A stretch of DNA of 64,000 nt from Secundilactobacillus silagincola (GCF_002583405.1 NZ_BCMJ01000004.1:62001-126000), one strand, 5' to 3'; shown: positions 7,434 to 15,357, numbered from the stretch's first letter. Numbers and translations are program-made. The notes: generated from the letters alone by a model not told the origin.

Positions 7434-7979
7434 ATGGCTAATGCCGAAATTAAAGCTCAAACAAAACATCAACTATTGGGAGCCCTATTACACTTGTTGG
7501 ACAACAAACGTTTAAACGATATTTCCGTTAGTGAATTAGTACGCAAGGCAGGTGTCTCGCGATCGGCTTTTTACCGTAATTACCACTACATTGATGAAAT
7601 TCTGATTGAACACGCCAACAATATCTTTCATGGCTTTTTTCAGAATAAAATCATTGATCAATCATCAGTGAACTGGCAACAGGCTAGCCTATATATCTAT
7701 AGAGTAATCCGTGAAAATGAATCATTCTTAAGGCAGCTTTTCATCAATGGTAAATCAGAAATCTGGTTTAATGCTTCCGTTTCTGAAGGCGCACCCTTCT
7801 ACGAAAATAAGCTAGGTCGTCGGGTTCCCGATGAGAAACTCATCTTTTTGACTGGTGGCATTATGGCTCTAGGCCTCGAATGGCTAGATAAGGGCAATAA
7901 GCAAAGTATCAATGATGTGGCAAACATCATTAATCCTCAAATACGGGTTATTTTAGGTGATAAAAAGACGTTTGCTTGA
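7434..7979 (+). CDS. TetR/AcrR-family transcriptional regulator
   Basis: 181 residues. ATG at 7434 is preferred because AAAGGAGAA lies eight bases before it; the longer upstream frame has no ribosome site. Residues about 8-55 are the TetR helix-turn-helix: ALLHLLDNKRLNDISVSELV, then RKAGVSRSAFYRNYHYIDEIL. The C-terminal ligand domain resembles the TetR_C/DUF-type cap of lactobacillus regulators. It is divergent from the flavin oxidoreductase and probably represses it, and perhaps itself, releasing on an electrophile or other small ligand (inference). Confidence 0.8.
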   Translation: MANAEIKAQTKHQLLGALLHLLDNKRLNDISVSELVRKAGVSRSAFYRNYHYIDEILIEHANNIFHGFFQNKIIDQSSVNWQQASLYIYRVIRENESFLRQLFINGKSEIWFNASVSEGAPFYENKLGRRVPDEKLIFLTGGIMALGLEWLDKGNKQSINDVANIINPQIRVILGDKKTFA

Positions 7980-7993
7980 TTACAGTTGAAACC

Positions 7994-8032
7994 AAAAAAC
8001 GGCCACCAGCAAATAACACTGGCGGTCGTTTT
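7994..8032. terminator. Bidirectional intrinsic terminator
   Basis: AAAACGGCCACCAG pairs with CTGGCGGTCGTTTT between two convergent genes. Confidence 0.7.
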
Positions 8033-8035
8033 CCG

Positions 8036-8218
8036 TTAACTTGCCACTCGATTCTGATCGACTATCTTCCAGCCATCAAGCAACTTGTCACTATTTACAT
8101 ACTGTTCCACGACCCACTTTGGGCGCTTAGTAATTTGGGTAACCGTTTGTAGGCTATCCGTCCGGTGTACAATGTGCTCGTCTGGCTTGGTAATAACGTA
8201 GCGTTTAGCCACGACCAT
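8036..8218 (-). CDS. Uncharacterised 60-residue protein
   Basis: MVVAKRYVITKPDEHIVHRT, then SLQTVTQITKRPKWVVEQYV and a final strand DGWKIVD. The layout of strand, helix-turn-helix-like helix pair ('tv..it...k..vv..yv') and strand resembles small modular DNA- or RNA-binding units such as NUMOD1, but this is only a shape resemblance. AAGGGGGC lies close before ATG. It is convergent with the TetR gene and stands alone. Function unknown. Confidence 0.5.
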   Translation of the reverse strand: MVVAKRYVITKPDEHIVHRTDSLQTVTQITKRPKWVVEQYVNSDKLLDGWKIVDQNRVAS

Positions 8219-8492
8219 TGCCCCCTTTGCAAATTCAAGGAAGTTTCACAACACGATATCGTACTCGATCACTTTCAGGATAACCGTAGTGTAACATAAC
8301 AACATGTGAAAGCAAGCAGACTGCAATGAGAAAACAAGTTAACCGACTCATACATCCCTACACTGCCCGTGTGTTAACACTTTCACTCATCTCGATAAGT
8401 TTCCCCAAAACAATTGTCTCCAACTATACCCACCACCACTGTTTTGCCGTATAATGTAGCTAAAATCAACAAAGCAGAAAGGGGCCGGCATC

Positions 8493-8762
8493 ATGGACGC
8501 TCAATCAGAAAAAATTCAACGCAACGAAAATGGTGAACTGTATCTGAAGATACCTGATGAATTTGTGAAACAGCTTGAACTCAACGAGGGTGATGACGTC
8601 GACCTAGTACCGACTGCGCTCGGCGTCGAACTGCGTAAAGCAGGTACGGTTACACCACAATTCTGGGAACCATTTTCACAGTCAGTTAACGAATATCAAA
8701 AAGCACTGCGCATGATTCAAGACGATGACACAGACAAAAATAATGACGCCTCCGCAAAATAA
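8493..8762 (+). CDS. AbrB/SpoVT-like DNA-binding protein (MazE-like), no toxin partner
   Basis: 89 residues. Residues 8-50, with GELYLKIPDEFVKQLELNEG, DDVDLVPTALGVELRK, follow the swapped-hairpin AbrB pattern '..gr..lP.....L....Gd.v.l......i.l'. The acidic tail is longer than in AbrB. No MazF-type toxin follows; the next gene is tRNA-His. AAAGGGG lies before ATG and TATAAT is at 8450-8455, without a clear -35. It is likely a transcription factor or an orphan antitoxin. Confidence 0.65.
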   Translation: MDAQSEKIQRNENGELYLKIPDEFVKQLELNEGDDVDLVPTALGVELRKAGTVTPQFWEPFSQSVNEYQKALRMIQDDDTDKNNDASAK

Positions 8763-8818
8763 TTAAATTTTACTTTTCAACTTCACCAATTCTATGGTAT
8801 GATGGTTATTGTTGTGAT

Positions 8819-8894
8819 GGCGGTATTGGTGAAGTTTGGTTAACACACCGGATTGTGGTTCCGGCACGCGTGGGTTCGAGTCCCACATACCGCC
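8819..8894 (+). tRNA. tRNA-His(GTG)
   Basis: Acceptor GCGGTAT (8820-8826) pairs with ATACCGC (8887-8893). G at 8819 faces C at 8894, the extra G-1:C73 pair that marks tRNA-His. The anticodon stem CCGGA/TCCGG encloses TTGTGGT, giving anticodon GTG. The T arm GTGGG-TTCGAGT-CCCAC is intact. CCA is not encoded. It is a lone tRNA with its own terminator. Confidence 0.95.
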
Positions 8895-8903
8895 CTAAAT
8901 ATA

Positions 8904-8940
8904 AAAGTGGTATGATCTGTTGATCATGCGGCTTTTTTCT
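8904..8940 (+). terminator. Terminator of tRNA-His
   Basis: AAGTGGTATGATC, loop TGTT, GATCATGCGGCTT, followed by a T-run. Confidence 0.7.
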
Positions 8941-8975
8941 TACAGACTGTTTATTTTATTCTGGTAATTAGAATA

Positions 8976-8984
8976 TGATATAAT
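8976..8984 (+). promoter_or_regulatory. Extended -10 promoter of the antisense antitoxin RNA
   Basis: TGATATAAT on the plus strand, preceded by TA. The toxin promoter on the other strand (9287-9279) has the nearly identical TATGATATACT, so the two opposing transcripts share a promoter type. Confidence 0.5.
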
Positions 8985-8989
8985 AGAAT

Positions 8990-9115
8990 CATAAAAAGAG
9001 GCCAGCGCTTGAACACCGGCCTCCTGCAGACCGCTTCAAGAGCGGTGGTAAGCTACGGTTAACAGTAAAAGTCACCTTAAACTCGCCAAAGTTTATATAG
9101 GGGTGGCTTCTTACT
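8990..9115 (+). ncRNA. Candidate antitoxin RNA, antisense to the toxin mRNA 3' region
   Basis: Transcription from the promoter at 8976-8984 would run against the 3' part of the toxin mRNA, as in txpA/RatA-type loci. It begins with hairpin GAGGCC/GGCCTC, then a second hairpin GACCGCTTCAAGAGCGGTGG, and may stop after AAGTCACC/GGTGGCTT with inner TTAAACT/AGTTTATA (about 9069-9110). Alternatively it continues to the hairpin plus T-run at 9278-9307. The end is uncertain. Confidence 0.5.
8993..9023 (-). terminator. Terminator of the toxin mRNA
   Basis: Minus strand: GAGGCCGG, loop, GGCCTC, then TTTTT (complement of 8997-8993). Confidence 0.65.
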
Positions 9116-9191
9116 TACGGTCTCTACGGTCGATTAGTACCACCAACGTTGCGAAAGCAATCATTAGTGATAATGTGTCGTAAACTGACAC
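9111..9191 (-). CDS. Type I toxin peptide, Hol_Tox-like (26 residues)
   Basis: GTG at 9191 is preceded by AAAGGA. The frame gives MSVYDTLSLMIAFATLVVLI followed by DRRDRK and stop TAA at 9111. A short N-terminus, one hydrophobic helix and a charged tail match the 'putative holin-like toxin' peptides of Firmicutes, relatives of TxpA, which insert in the membrane and are silenced by an antisense RNA. The locus has opposing promoters and convergent terminators as expected. A short out-of-frame leader ORF starts upstream and overlaps the toxin start. The gene is below usual gene-finder limits. Confidence 0.8.
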   Translation of the reverse strand: MSVYDTLSLMIAFATLVVLIDRRDRK

Positions 9192-9278
9192 AATCTAATT
9201 CCTTTGTAAATTTCGTAAATCATAGGCATCACTCACTTTCGCAATTGACACCACCACCCATGGAACTCCTGCTGTAAC

Positions 9279-9287
9279 AGTATATCA
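9279..9287 (-). promoter_or_regulatory. Extended -10 promoter of the toxin mRNA
   Basis: Minus strand TGATATACT. The same bases lie inside a dyad (about 9278-9300) followed by a plus-strand T-run, so this stretch may double as a terminator for rightward transcription. Confidence 0.5.
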
Positions 9288-9301
9288 TACGGTATACTGT
9301 T

Positions 9302-9499
9302 TTTTTGTGAATCAAAAGAATTGGAACATATCCCATAAATCGTCAACCGAAGTAGGTAGTGATCTTCATACTTTCTCATTTCAAATTAAACAGTCCCCCA
9401 AACACTCTTTAATAATTATTGAGCAATTTTTTATAGCGTGTAAGCCCCGATATAACAAGCTTAATTGCATTTTAGCATCCATTATTCATGAATATACTG
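9302..9499. other. Intergenic region, no supported gene
   Basis: AT-rich DNA. A frame beginning GTG at 9307 and reading 80 codons exists, but it has no Shine-Dalgarno site, unusual composition, and contains the promoter of the next gene, so I do not call it. Confidence 0.4.
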
Positions 9500-9528
9500 T
9501 TGACAACGCAACAATGAACTGGTATCTT
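9500..9528 (+). promoter_or_regulatory. Promoter of the 2-hydroxyacid dehydrogenase gene
   Basis: TTGACA (9500-9505), 17-base spacer, TATCTT (9523-9528), about 40 bases before the start codon. Confidence 0.7.
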
Positions 9529-9575
9529 AGTGCCATCAACACATATTAAAAACTTATGAGAAGAAGGCAATACAT

Positions 9576-10511
9576 ATGAGAAAATACGCAATTATCGGGG
9601 TCGGACACGTTGGAGCAACAGTCGCTTATACGCTGGTGTGTCAAGGAATTGCTGATGAATTAATTTTAATCGATAAAAATGAGAAAAAGGCACGTGCTGA
9701 ACAATTAGACTTACAGGATTCGCAAGCTCGTCTCGATTCTCACACGACAATCAAGATCAACGATTATTCAGAATTAGCTGATACTGATATTTTATTCGTT
9801 ACCTCTGGAAATATTCATGCTTTGGATCATGCCAGTGGCAACCGTTGGGCTGAGTTCGAATACACCCGTGAAATTGTGCAAGATATCGCACCTAAGATCA
9901 AAGCATCCGGCTTTAACGGTGTTTTAATCGACGTCATGAATCCTTGTGACTGTATCACCTATTACTTGCAACAAGCTACCGGCTTACCAGCTAACCGTGT
10001 TCTTGGTACCGGGACCTTTCTGGATACCGCTCGGATGCAAAAAGTCGTGGGTGAAAACTTCAACGTTGATGCCAAAAACGTTACTGGCTACACTTTAGGC
10101 GAACACGGTGAATCTCAATTTGTTGCTTGGTCTACCGTTTCAGTTAACGGCTTACCAATTGAAGAATTAGCCGAAGAAAAGGGCCTCGACCTTGAAGATC
10201 TTGAAACTCAAGCACGTGGTGGTGGCTGGGCCGTTCACTCAGGCAAAGGTTATACCAGCTACGCCATTGCAACCTGCGCCGTTAAATTAAGCCGCGCCGT
10301 TTTGGATGATGCCAACCTAGCTTGCCCTTGCTCATGCTACAGTGACAAGTACAACACCTACGTTGGTCACCCTGCCATCATCGGTAAAGACGGTGTCGTA
10401 GAAGCATTACGCCTGCCAATCACTGATGAGGAAGAACAAAAGTTGGCCAAATCAGCCGGCTTCATCCGTGAAAAGTTTGAAACGTTGCCTAATGTTAAGC
10501 AAGAGGCTTAA
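9576..10511 (+). CDS. L-2-hydroxyisocaproate dehydrogenase-type L-lactate/malate dehydrogenase family enzyme
   Basis: 311 residues, with the N-terminal NAD loop GVGHVG, the aspartate LIDKNE selecting NAD, catalytic region NPCDCITYYLQ, GTGTFLDTARMQ and the active histidine in YTLGEHGESQFVAWS. These details, especially 'LDTARMQ' and 'GEHG.SQFVAWSTV', match the lactobacillus L-HicDH branch, which reduces branched 2-oxoacids such as 2-oxoisocaproate from leucine, better than true lactate dehydrogenase. An unusual cysteine-rich stretch LACPCSCYSDKY sits near residue 250. It is a single-gene unit with its own promoter and terminator; likely roles are NADH balance and amino acid catabolism. Confidence 0.8.
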   Translation: MRKYAIIGVGHVGATVAYTLVCQGIADELILIDKNEKKARAEQLDLQDSQARLDSHTTIKINDYSELADTDILFVTSGNIHALDHASGNRWAEFEYTREIVQDIAPKIKASGFNGVLIDVMNPCDCITYYLQQATGLPANRVLGTGTFLDTARMQKVVGENFNVDAKNVTGYTLGEHGESQFVAWSTVSVNGLPIEELAEEKGLDLEDLETQARGGGWAVHSGKGYTSYAIATCAVKLSRAVLDDANLACPCSCYSDKYNTYVGHPAIIGKDGVVEALRLPITDEEEQKLAKSAGFIREKFETLPNVKQEA

Positions 10512-10525
10512 ACCTGCTAATTAAC

Positions 10526-10568
10526 CAAGAGGCTGGAGTAAGATAATCATCTTACTTTAGGCTCTTTT
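10526..10568. terminator. Bidirectional intrinsic terminator
   Basis: AAGAGGCT..AGTAAGAT pairs with ATCTTACT..AGGCTCTTTTT, right after the dehydrogenase gene. Confidence 0.7.
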
Positions 10569-10746
10569 TGTTGTGTCTCACTGTTCCTTCTCAATACCAA
10601 TTTTAAATTGCTTTTGCTCTATACATTCAGTACAACTAGGACGTAAAGAAGATGAGACTTTGACACTCTCAAAGACAATACAGATTAAATTGACAGGCCT
10701 AAATGAACAGAATATTAAGGATGTAGATCAAGACTTCAACCTTTAG
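10561..10746 (+). pseudogene. Possible gene remnant (perhaps the start of an ISL3-type transposase)
   Basis: An open frame without a start codon ends ...TLTLSKTIQIKLTGLNEQN, then IKDVDQDFNL and TAG at 10744-10746. 'I..l.gL.eqNIk..d' is reminiscent of the first residues of ISL3-family transposases, but the similarity is slight and nothing downstream continues it. It could equally be meaningless. A terminator hairpin follows. Confidence 0.2.
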
Positions 10747-10765
10747 ATGGGTTGAAGCCTTTTTT
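10731..10765 (+). terminator. Intrinsic terminator
   Basis: CTTCAACC (10734-10741) pairs with GGTTGAAG (10750-10757), then a T-run. Confidence 0.65.
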
Positions 10766-10770
10766 AGATT

Positions 10771-10950
10771 CGCTTTCTCAAACTTAGCTGCAGGTCGCCA
10801 GCCAGTTCATCTGCTGTGAAGGTGCTGTTTACAGCACGGGACGACATCCGAGACGCGCGGGCCTAGGCGTGGCTTGGATGCGAGGTGAAAGACCGCTTCT
10901 CAGGCTTTCACCGGTCCCCACAGCAATGAACTGGCTGGCAGCCGAAAGCG
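10771..10950. repeat. Structured repeat family B, copy B1
   Basis: A basal 14-bp stem, GCCAGCCAGTTCAT (10797-10810) with ATGAACTGGCTGGC (10926-10939), encloses CTGCTGTG/CACAGCA, a hairpin GTGCTGT/ACAGCAC, CATCCGAG/CTTGGATG around CGCGCG...CGTGG, and GGTGAAAG/CTTTCACC. The interior is almost identical to copy B2 at 15358-15533, while the basal stem differs at six paired positions with full compensation. It lies just beyond the 3' end of the pilus operon. Confidence 0.8.
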
Positions 10951-11006
10951 GTCAACTAAAAAAGGATTTCAAGGAAACTATCCCTCGAAATCCTTCAAAT
11001 ACTAAT

Positions 11007-12158
11007 TTAACGATCTACTAAAATCCGCCATTGACCCTCTTGTTGACTAACAATCTCAGCCTGTCGTTTAGATGGGTAAAACGCCATTTCAGACTGTTTA
11101 AGCCGTTTAACCCCAACCCGAAAATAAGCTGTTGACTGATCATTCCAAACTAACCGATAAAGCGCACCCGGTAAGTTTTCAATCAAACAGTTACCATCGC
11201 CATCAGAAGTCACCATCAATGGCTGACCATCACGATACAGCGTCTTGCCATTACGCTTACGCAAGCTAAAGGTTTGACCCTCAGCTGGCTGACCAGCTGC
11301 ATCGACACACTGAAATTGAAGCCGAAAGTTTCGTCGTTTCAACATTGACCGATAAATCTGACGCATCATCAGCCAAAGCACAGCAAGGATAGCAAGCGCA
11401 CAGCCAATTAAAATTGCCAATTGCTGCCATCGTTCAGCCTGTTTAGCGTGACTGACATCCTTTGCGACTGTTGGCGTATAGGCAACCCGCTTGCCCGTGA
11501 TAAGCAGCCGGTGTGAGTTGATCATATACGGCGTGCAGGTCAGCAACGTTGCGATATCTTGCCCAGGCTTAATTCTCAAAGTACTCGTGTCGGTGGGTTC
11601 AACAACCTGTATCTGAAACACGCGATAGGCCAAATGTTTGCCGTAGATTTTGAAAACGAAAAGATCGCCCTTTTTGACCCGGTTCAGATCAGAGAATAGC
11701 CGTCTGTCCACCAAGCCACGGTGTCCAGCAACCACCGTGTGAGTGTTTCGTCCACCCGTTGGCATAGATGACCCCGGCACCACAGCAGAACCGACTTCTA
11801 AAGACGCATCATTCAACGTCTTAAACACCGGTACAGTAAGTACCAGCTTAGGAACCGTGACCGTGCCAACCATATCATGCTTTAAATTGAGGGTCGCTTT
11901 TTTACTTAAGCCAGAGAATGGATCACTGTTGGTACCGCTAGTCTCAGCAGTATTTTCACGTTTCAAATCGGCTAGGCGTTGCTTAGCATTACCCTCATTT
12001 TCACGTTGAACTTTAGCCACTCGCTGCTGATCCAGCAAATCATTCAGAGACCCAATGTAAAAGGGGTATAGTGCAACGGCCACACCCACCATCAGCAGTA
12101 GGCTGCCAATAAGACGTGTCACAGTAAGCCGTGATTTACGTGGCTTTGATTTAGGCAC
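11007..12158 (-). CDS. srtC: Class C (pilin-polymerising) sortase with a C-terminal Cna_B-like extension
   Basis: 383 residues. An N-terminal membrane helix (about 15-35) is followed by a lid motif SDPFSGL near 79, the sortase beta-barrel with catalytic His in HTVVAGHRG, catalytic Cys in TLLTCTPYM near 208 and Arg in NSHRLLITGKR, then a second membrane helix near 245-268. The DPF lid and second helix mark class C, which links pilin subunits through lysine. About 100 extra residues follow the second helix and look like a Cna_B/SpaA prealbumin domain (FRLQFQCVDAAGQP...LPGALYRLVW). The start is GTG with GGGGGG upstream. It is the last gene of the pilus operon. Confidence 0.85.
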   Translation of the reverse strand: MPKSKPRKSRLTVTRLIGSLLLMVGVAVALYPFYIGSLNDLLDQQRVAKVQRENEGNAKQRLADLKRENTAETSGTNSDPFSGLSKKATLNLKHDMVGTVTVPKLVLTVPVFKTLNDASLEVGSAVVPGSSMPTGGRNTHTVVAGHRGLVDRRLFSDLNRVKKGDLFVFKIYGKHLAYRVFQIQVVEPTDTSTLRIKPGQDIATLLTCTPYMINSHRLLITGKRVAYTPTVAKDVSHAKQAERWQQLAILIGCALAILAVLWLMMRQIYRSMLKRRNFRLQFQCVDAAGQPAEGQTFSLRKRNGKTLYRDGQPLMVTSDGDGNCLIENLPGALYRLVWNDQSTAYFRVGVKRLKQSEMAFYPSKRQAEIVSQQEGQWRILVDR

Positions 12159-12189
12159 AATTAATCCCCCCTTTTACTTAGATGACTAT

Positions 12190-13719
12190 CTAAATTTCTT
12201 CGTGTCGTTTGTTGCGTTTAAGGAAGAAAATGCCTGCAGCGATGATGACTGCACCAACGATCATGATCACGTAAATCCCCATACCACCAGTGTGTGGTAA
12301 AACACCCTCTGCAGCATTAGCAATTTTGATAACGTGATCTTCATCGTAAGAATCCTTGTCCACCTTAAATGTTTGTGGCTCAGTTAATAGCGCATGTCCT
12401 TCAGGTGCTTTTACCTCGGTTAATGAATAATCCCCGAAGCCTAGTCCTGTAACTTCGAAATCACCGTTTTTACCTGAAGTAAGCACAACTGCAGTCTTCT
12501 CTAGCGCTGCAGGGTCGTAACTCTCAGCATCAAAATTAGCTGGTAGTTCTTTCCATTCATAGCCTGTACCAGTATCAGTAAGGTATTGTTTACCATCCTT
12601 GCTAGTGACCAAGAATTCTGCACCCTTTAACCCGTTACCGGTATCAGCATCCGTCTTTTCAAACCTCGCACCACCCGTTGTAATTGGCGTGGTTCCGTGA
12701 ACTTTAGGCTGGTTGTTCAAGGAAATATGGTTGTTAATCGTTGTTCCTGGTTCAAATTTCTTATTAACAGTTGCGTTGTAGGTGATCAAAATGGTTTTAC
12801 CTGCATAGTCAGCCAGTTTTGACGTATCAAAATTAATTGTAAACTTCGGTGAACCATCAGGGGCTGGTGTAAACTGCCAACCTGGCACAGTTACACTAGA
12901 CTGCTCGCCATGGATCAGAATACTGGAAGTATCAATCTTCAAACCGTCATCTGGGGTATCAGTGACATCAAATTTATCCAAAGAAGTGATATCTGCTGGC
13001 ACAACAACGCTTACCGTATAGCTAACTTCATCCCCATAGCCTAAAACGGCATCGGTAATATTTGAATGTTTTTTATCAATAATTTTGTCGAGACTATCAA
13101 GCTTGTTTAAATCTTTCGTCAACGTCTTTTTAGTCTGGTTTTTAGGATAGATGTGCAGTGGGTTACCTTTGGTGCTTGCTTGGTTAAGTGGCATCACCAA
13201 AACGATTGGGTCAGCGGTCTTCACAACTGACTGGTTATCATTAATCTCTTCAGAAATCGATTTGGTTTCGCGAATTAAATACACGGCATTTTTACCTGCC
13301 TCATGGGTACTTTTTACAGGTAAAGCAAAGTCAGCTGTTCCTTCGCCCTTAGTCGTTGAACTATCGACAACATATCCACCATCTGCAGCCTTAACAGCGT
13401 TGTCCTGAATTAATTTTTGACGTTCAGCCGAAGTACCGGATAGATGCTGATAGCTGTTAGTGACGTCATAAACGGTAAACTCAACCCCGTTCAGCTTCTT
13501 CCCACCCTGAAGTTGATTATCAGACAATTCTTTACCTAATAAATCATCGCTGCCTGGTAAATCTGGTAGTGTCTGATCTGAACCAAAAGCCAACTTGTGT
13601 AGTCGAATATATGCCGTTTCATTGCTAGCGGCCTTAGCGCTGGGCATGCCTGTCAGCCCAGTAAACGCCAACGGTAATACCAATAATAGTGCCGCAAAAA
13701 TATGTCTTAATTTATTCAT
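12190..13719 (-). CDS. Major (backbone) pilin, LPXTG-anchored, isopeptide-forming
   Basis: 509 residues: signal peptide ending near AKAAS (about residue 31), pilin motif HIYPKNQTKK near 191 whose lysine sortase C would join to the next subunit, one or more Cna_B/SpaA-type domains, an E-box LTEVKAPEGHALL near 437 for the internal isopeptide bond, and sorting signal LPHTG near 474 with hydrophobic helix and basic tail. This is the full set for a SpaA-type shaft protein. It lies 6 bases after the minor pilin gene and 31 bases before sortase C, so the three are one operon. Confidence 0.9.
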   Translation of the reverse strand: MNKLRHIFAALLLVLPLAFTGLTGMPSAKAASNETAYIRLHKLAFGSDQTLPDLPGSDDLLGKELSDNQLQGGKKLNGVEFTVYDVTNSYQHLSGTSAERQKLIQDNAVKAADGGYVVDSSTTKGEGTADFALPVKSTHEAGKNAVYLIRETKSISEEINDNQSVVKTADPIVLVMPLNQASTKGNPLHIYPKNQTKKTLTKDLNKLDSLDKIIDKKHSNITDAVLGYGDEVSYTVSVVVPADITSLDKFDVTDTPDDGLKIDTSSILIHGEQSSVTVPGWQFTPAPDGSPKFTINFDTSKLADYAGKTILITYNATVNKKFEPGTTINNHISLNNQPKVHGTTPITTGGARFEKTDADTGNGLKGAEFLVTSKDGKQYLTDTGTGYEWKELPANFDAESYDPAALEKTAVVLTSGKNGDFEVTGLGFGDYSLTEVKAPEGHALLTEPQTFKVDKDSYDEDHVIKIANAAEGVLPHTGGMGIYVIMIVGAVIIAAGIFFLKRNKRHEEI

Positions 13720-13725
13720 TTAATC

Positions 13726-14841
13726 CTAACGCTCCTTCTTGGAAGTGTATGTGTGCCTGTAGTGACGTAGCAATCCTGTTGCGGCCAGTATGATCAACCC
13801 GCCCACAACAGCAAACGTTGTTCGTTCTTCATTCGTTTGCGGTAGCCAAAACGGTGGTTTCCGTTTCGATGACCGCGCTGTTTTATCCTTATCGTGGGTT
13901 GAAACAATAGCTTGTCCGTTATTCGTCCCACCGTTGACGCTTTTATCATCCGTTTCAGAATTACCGGTAGCCAATTGCTGCGGATTGTAAACTCGAAGCG
14001 ACCTTTGTGTAGTAACTATCTTCGGCACACGACCAGCAACCAGTGATTCAAGTGCAGTCCCTTGCACCTGGATTTTTCCGTTAGCGGGAATATGCACGTT
14101 AACGTGTTCCGCAGCCTGGCTAATTTCGTATCCCTTAGGCGCATCTACCTCACGAAATTCATAGTTCCCAGGCGAAAGTGTCGGCCCGTCATAGCGGACC
14201 AGTCCTTCTTTATCCGAAGTAAACCGCTGAATAGACGACTCGCTTCTAATGCTGCTCCAACCCCCGTTCTTAGTCAGGTACAACAACTGACCAGCGACCT
14301 GCTGGGTCAGAACAAATTGTGCGCCGGCTAAGGGATGCGTTGCCCCGTTGGTTTTGGTCCCATACTTATAAAAATAGGGTCGCTCAGCAATGGAAGTCCC
14401 TTTTGCATCCAGTGTTTCCATCTGATCCGTAACTTTTAGCATTAGCGGTTGCACCCAGCTCTGTGACACAAACGGCTGCAGTTTGGTATCCTGTACCAAT
14501 AAATAAGCTCGTCCAAACCGTCCGCCAAACTTAACCTCTGCTTGTCCACTAACTGCTGCTAACGCCTTCAAATGATTCTGCCTGACATATTGATTAATTG
14601 CCATTGGCGGTTTTTCAGCTACTTGTTGCTGTAATGCATGCCAATTAGATTTTTGCTGAACCCGACGATCGAGTTCATAAACCCTCATCGTTACCGATTG
14701 GCCCGTTGCCCGAACATTTTCAGGTAACTGTACCCGAACCGATACTGCCGCAAAACCGGTCAGTGGTCGATTCGCCATTATCCCTAAACCCGCCATCAAC
14801 AGCATTAAGCAACTTAGCATTAGTAACCGCCATCGCCTCAT
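13726..14841 (-). CDS. Minor (basal/ancillary) pilin, LPXTG-anchored
   Basis: 371 residues with a signal peptide (MRRWRLLMLSCLMLLMAGLG), a short first domain, a Cna_B-like domain near 165-250 with E-box YEFREVDAPKGYEI, a low-complexity stalk and sorting signal LPQTN near 333 followed by a hydrophobic helix and basic tail. It lacks the 'YPK' pilin motif, as expected for a basal SpaB-type subunit that anchors the shaft to the wall. No large tip adhesin gene precedes it, so this is a two-pilin operon. It is the first gene; the 500-bp AT-rich region upstream should hold the promoter. Confidence 0.8.
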   Translation of the reverse strand: MRRWRLLMLSCLMLLMAGLGIMANRPLTGFAAVSVRVQLPENVRATGQSVTMRVYELDRRVQQKSNWHALQQQVAEKPPMAINQYVRQNHLKALAAVSGQAEVKFGGRFGRAYLLVQDTKLQPFVSQSWVQPLMLKVTDQMETLDAKGTSIAERPYFYKYGTKTNGATHPLAGAQFVLTQQVAGQLLYLTKNGGWSSIRSESSIQRFTSDKEGLVRYDGPTLSPGNYEFREVDAPKGYEISQAAEHVNVHIPANGKIQVQGTALESLVAGRVPKIVTTQRSLRVYNPQQLATGNSETDDKSVNGGTNNGQAIVSTHDKDKTARSSKRKPPFWLPQTNEERTTFAVVGGLIILAATGLLRHYRHTYTSKKER

Positions 14842-15357
14842 CTATCATCACCCGCCCCTCACTCAAATACCTACAAATTAACAAAAATGTCACGTTCCGC
14901 TACAAAAACAACGAGATAAAAACTAAATCCACTGAATACAAATGACGAAAGCAGTGAGATAAAAAATTAATGAGTTTTCCCCAGATTTACCAGTCTTATA
15001 TGATATACTTCTAATAAAACCTGATAAAATCAAGTAACACCTCAATAATTTAATGAGAACTCGGTAAAAGCGCTCTCATTACAGTAGTTAAAATGTGTAT
15101 TAAATATGCATTATTCATTAATAAAATTAACTACTTCTAACAATTTTCTCATGTAAATGCCTAATTAATAGGATTAGCTTCATCTCAAATTTAAATATTA
15201 CTATATAGCAATATGCATTTCAATAACTTTTTTGCATTAAAATGCGTATGTCGTAATCTGCTTGATGTTTCACTCTGAATTAAGTTTTGAGTCACAATTA
15301 AGTTTCTTTTTAAGGATATTATTGGAACTCTAACTTCAAAAAATCATCCTCACCGTA
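14842..15357. other. AT-rich region upstream of the pilus operon
   Basis: About 515 bases with clearly lower GC than the neighbours and no supported ORF. It probably holds the pilus promoter and control sites for leftward transcription. The sharp change in composition hints that the operon and its control region were acquired together. Confidence 0.5.
15065..15078. promoter_or_regulatory. Candidate catabolite-response element
   Basis: TAAAAGCGCTCTCA fits the CcpA consensus TGNNANCGNNNNCA except for one position. It lies about 225 bases upstream of the first pilin gene. Confidence 0.35.

Noticed and set aside
9307-9549. 80-codon frame with GTG start on the plus strand
   Set aside because: No ribosome-binding site, it starts in a T-run of a hairpin, contains the promoter of the next gene, and its composition is unlike neighbouring proteins.
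11007-14841. Reading the pilus operon as a collagen-adhesin or prophage tail locus
   Set aside because: Class C sortase, YPK pilin motif, E-boxes and LPXTG signals on both surface proteins identify a sortase-built pilus.
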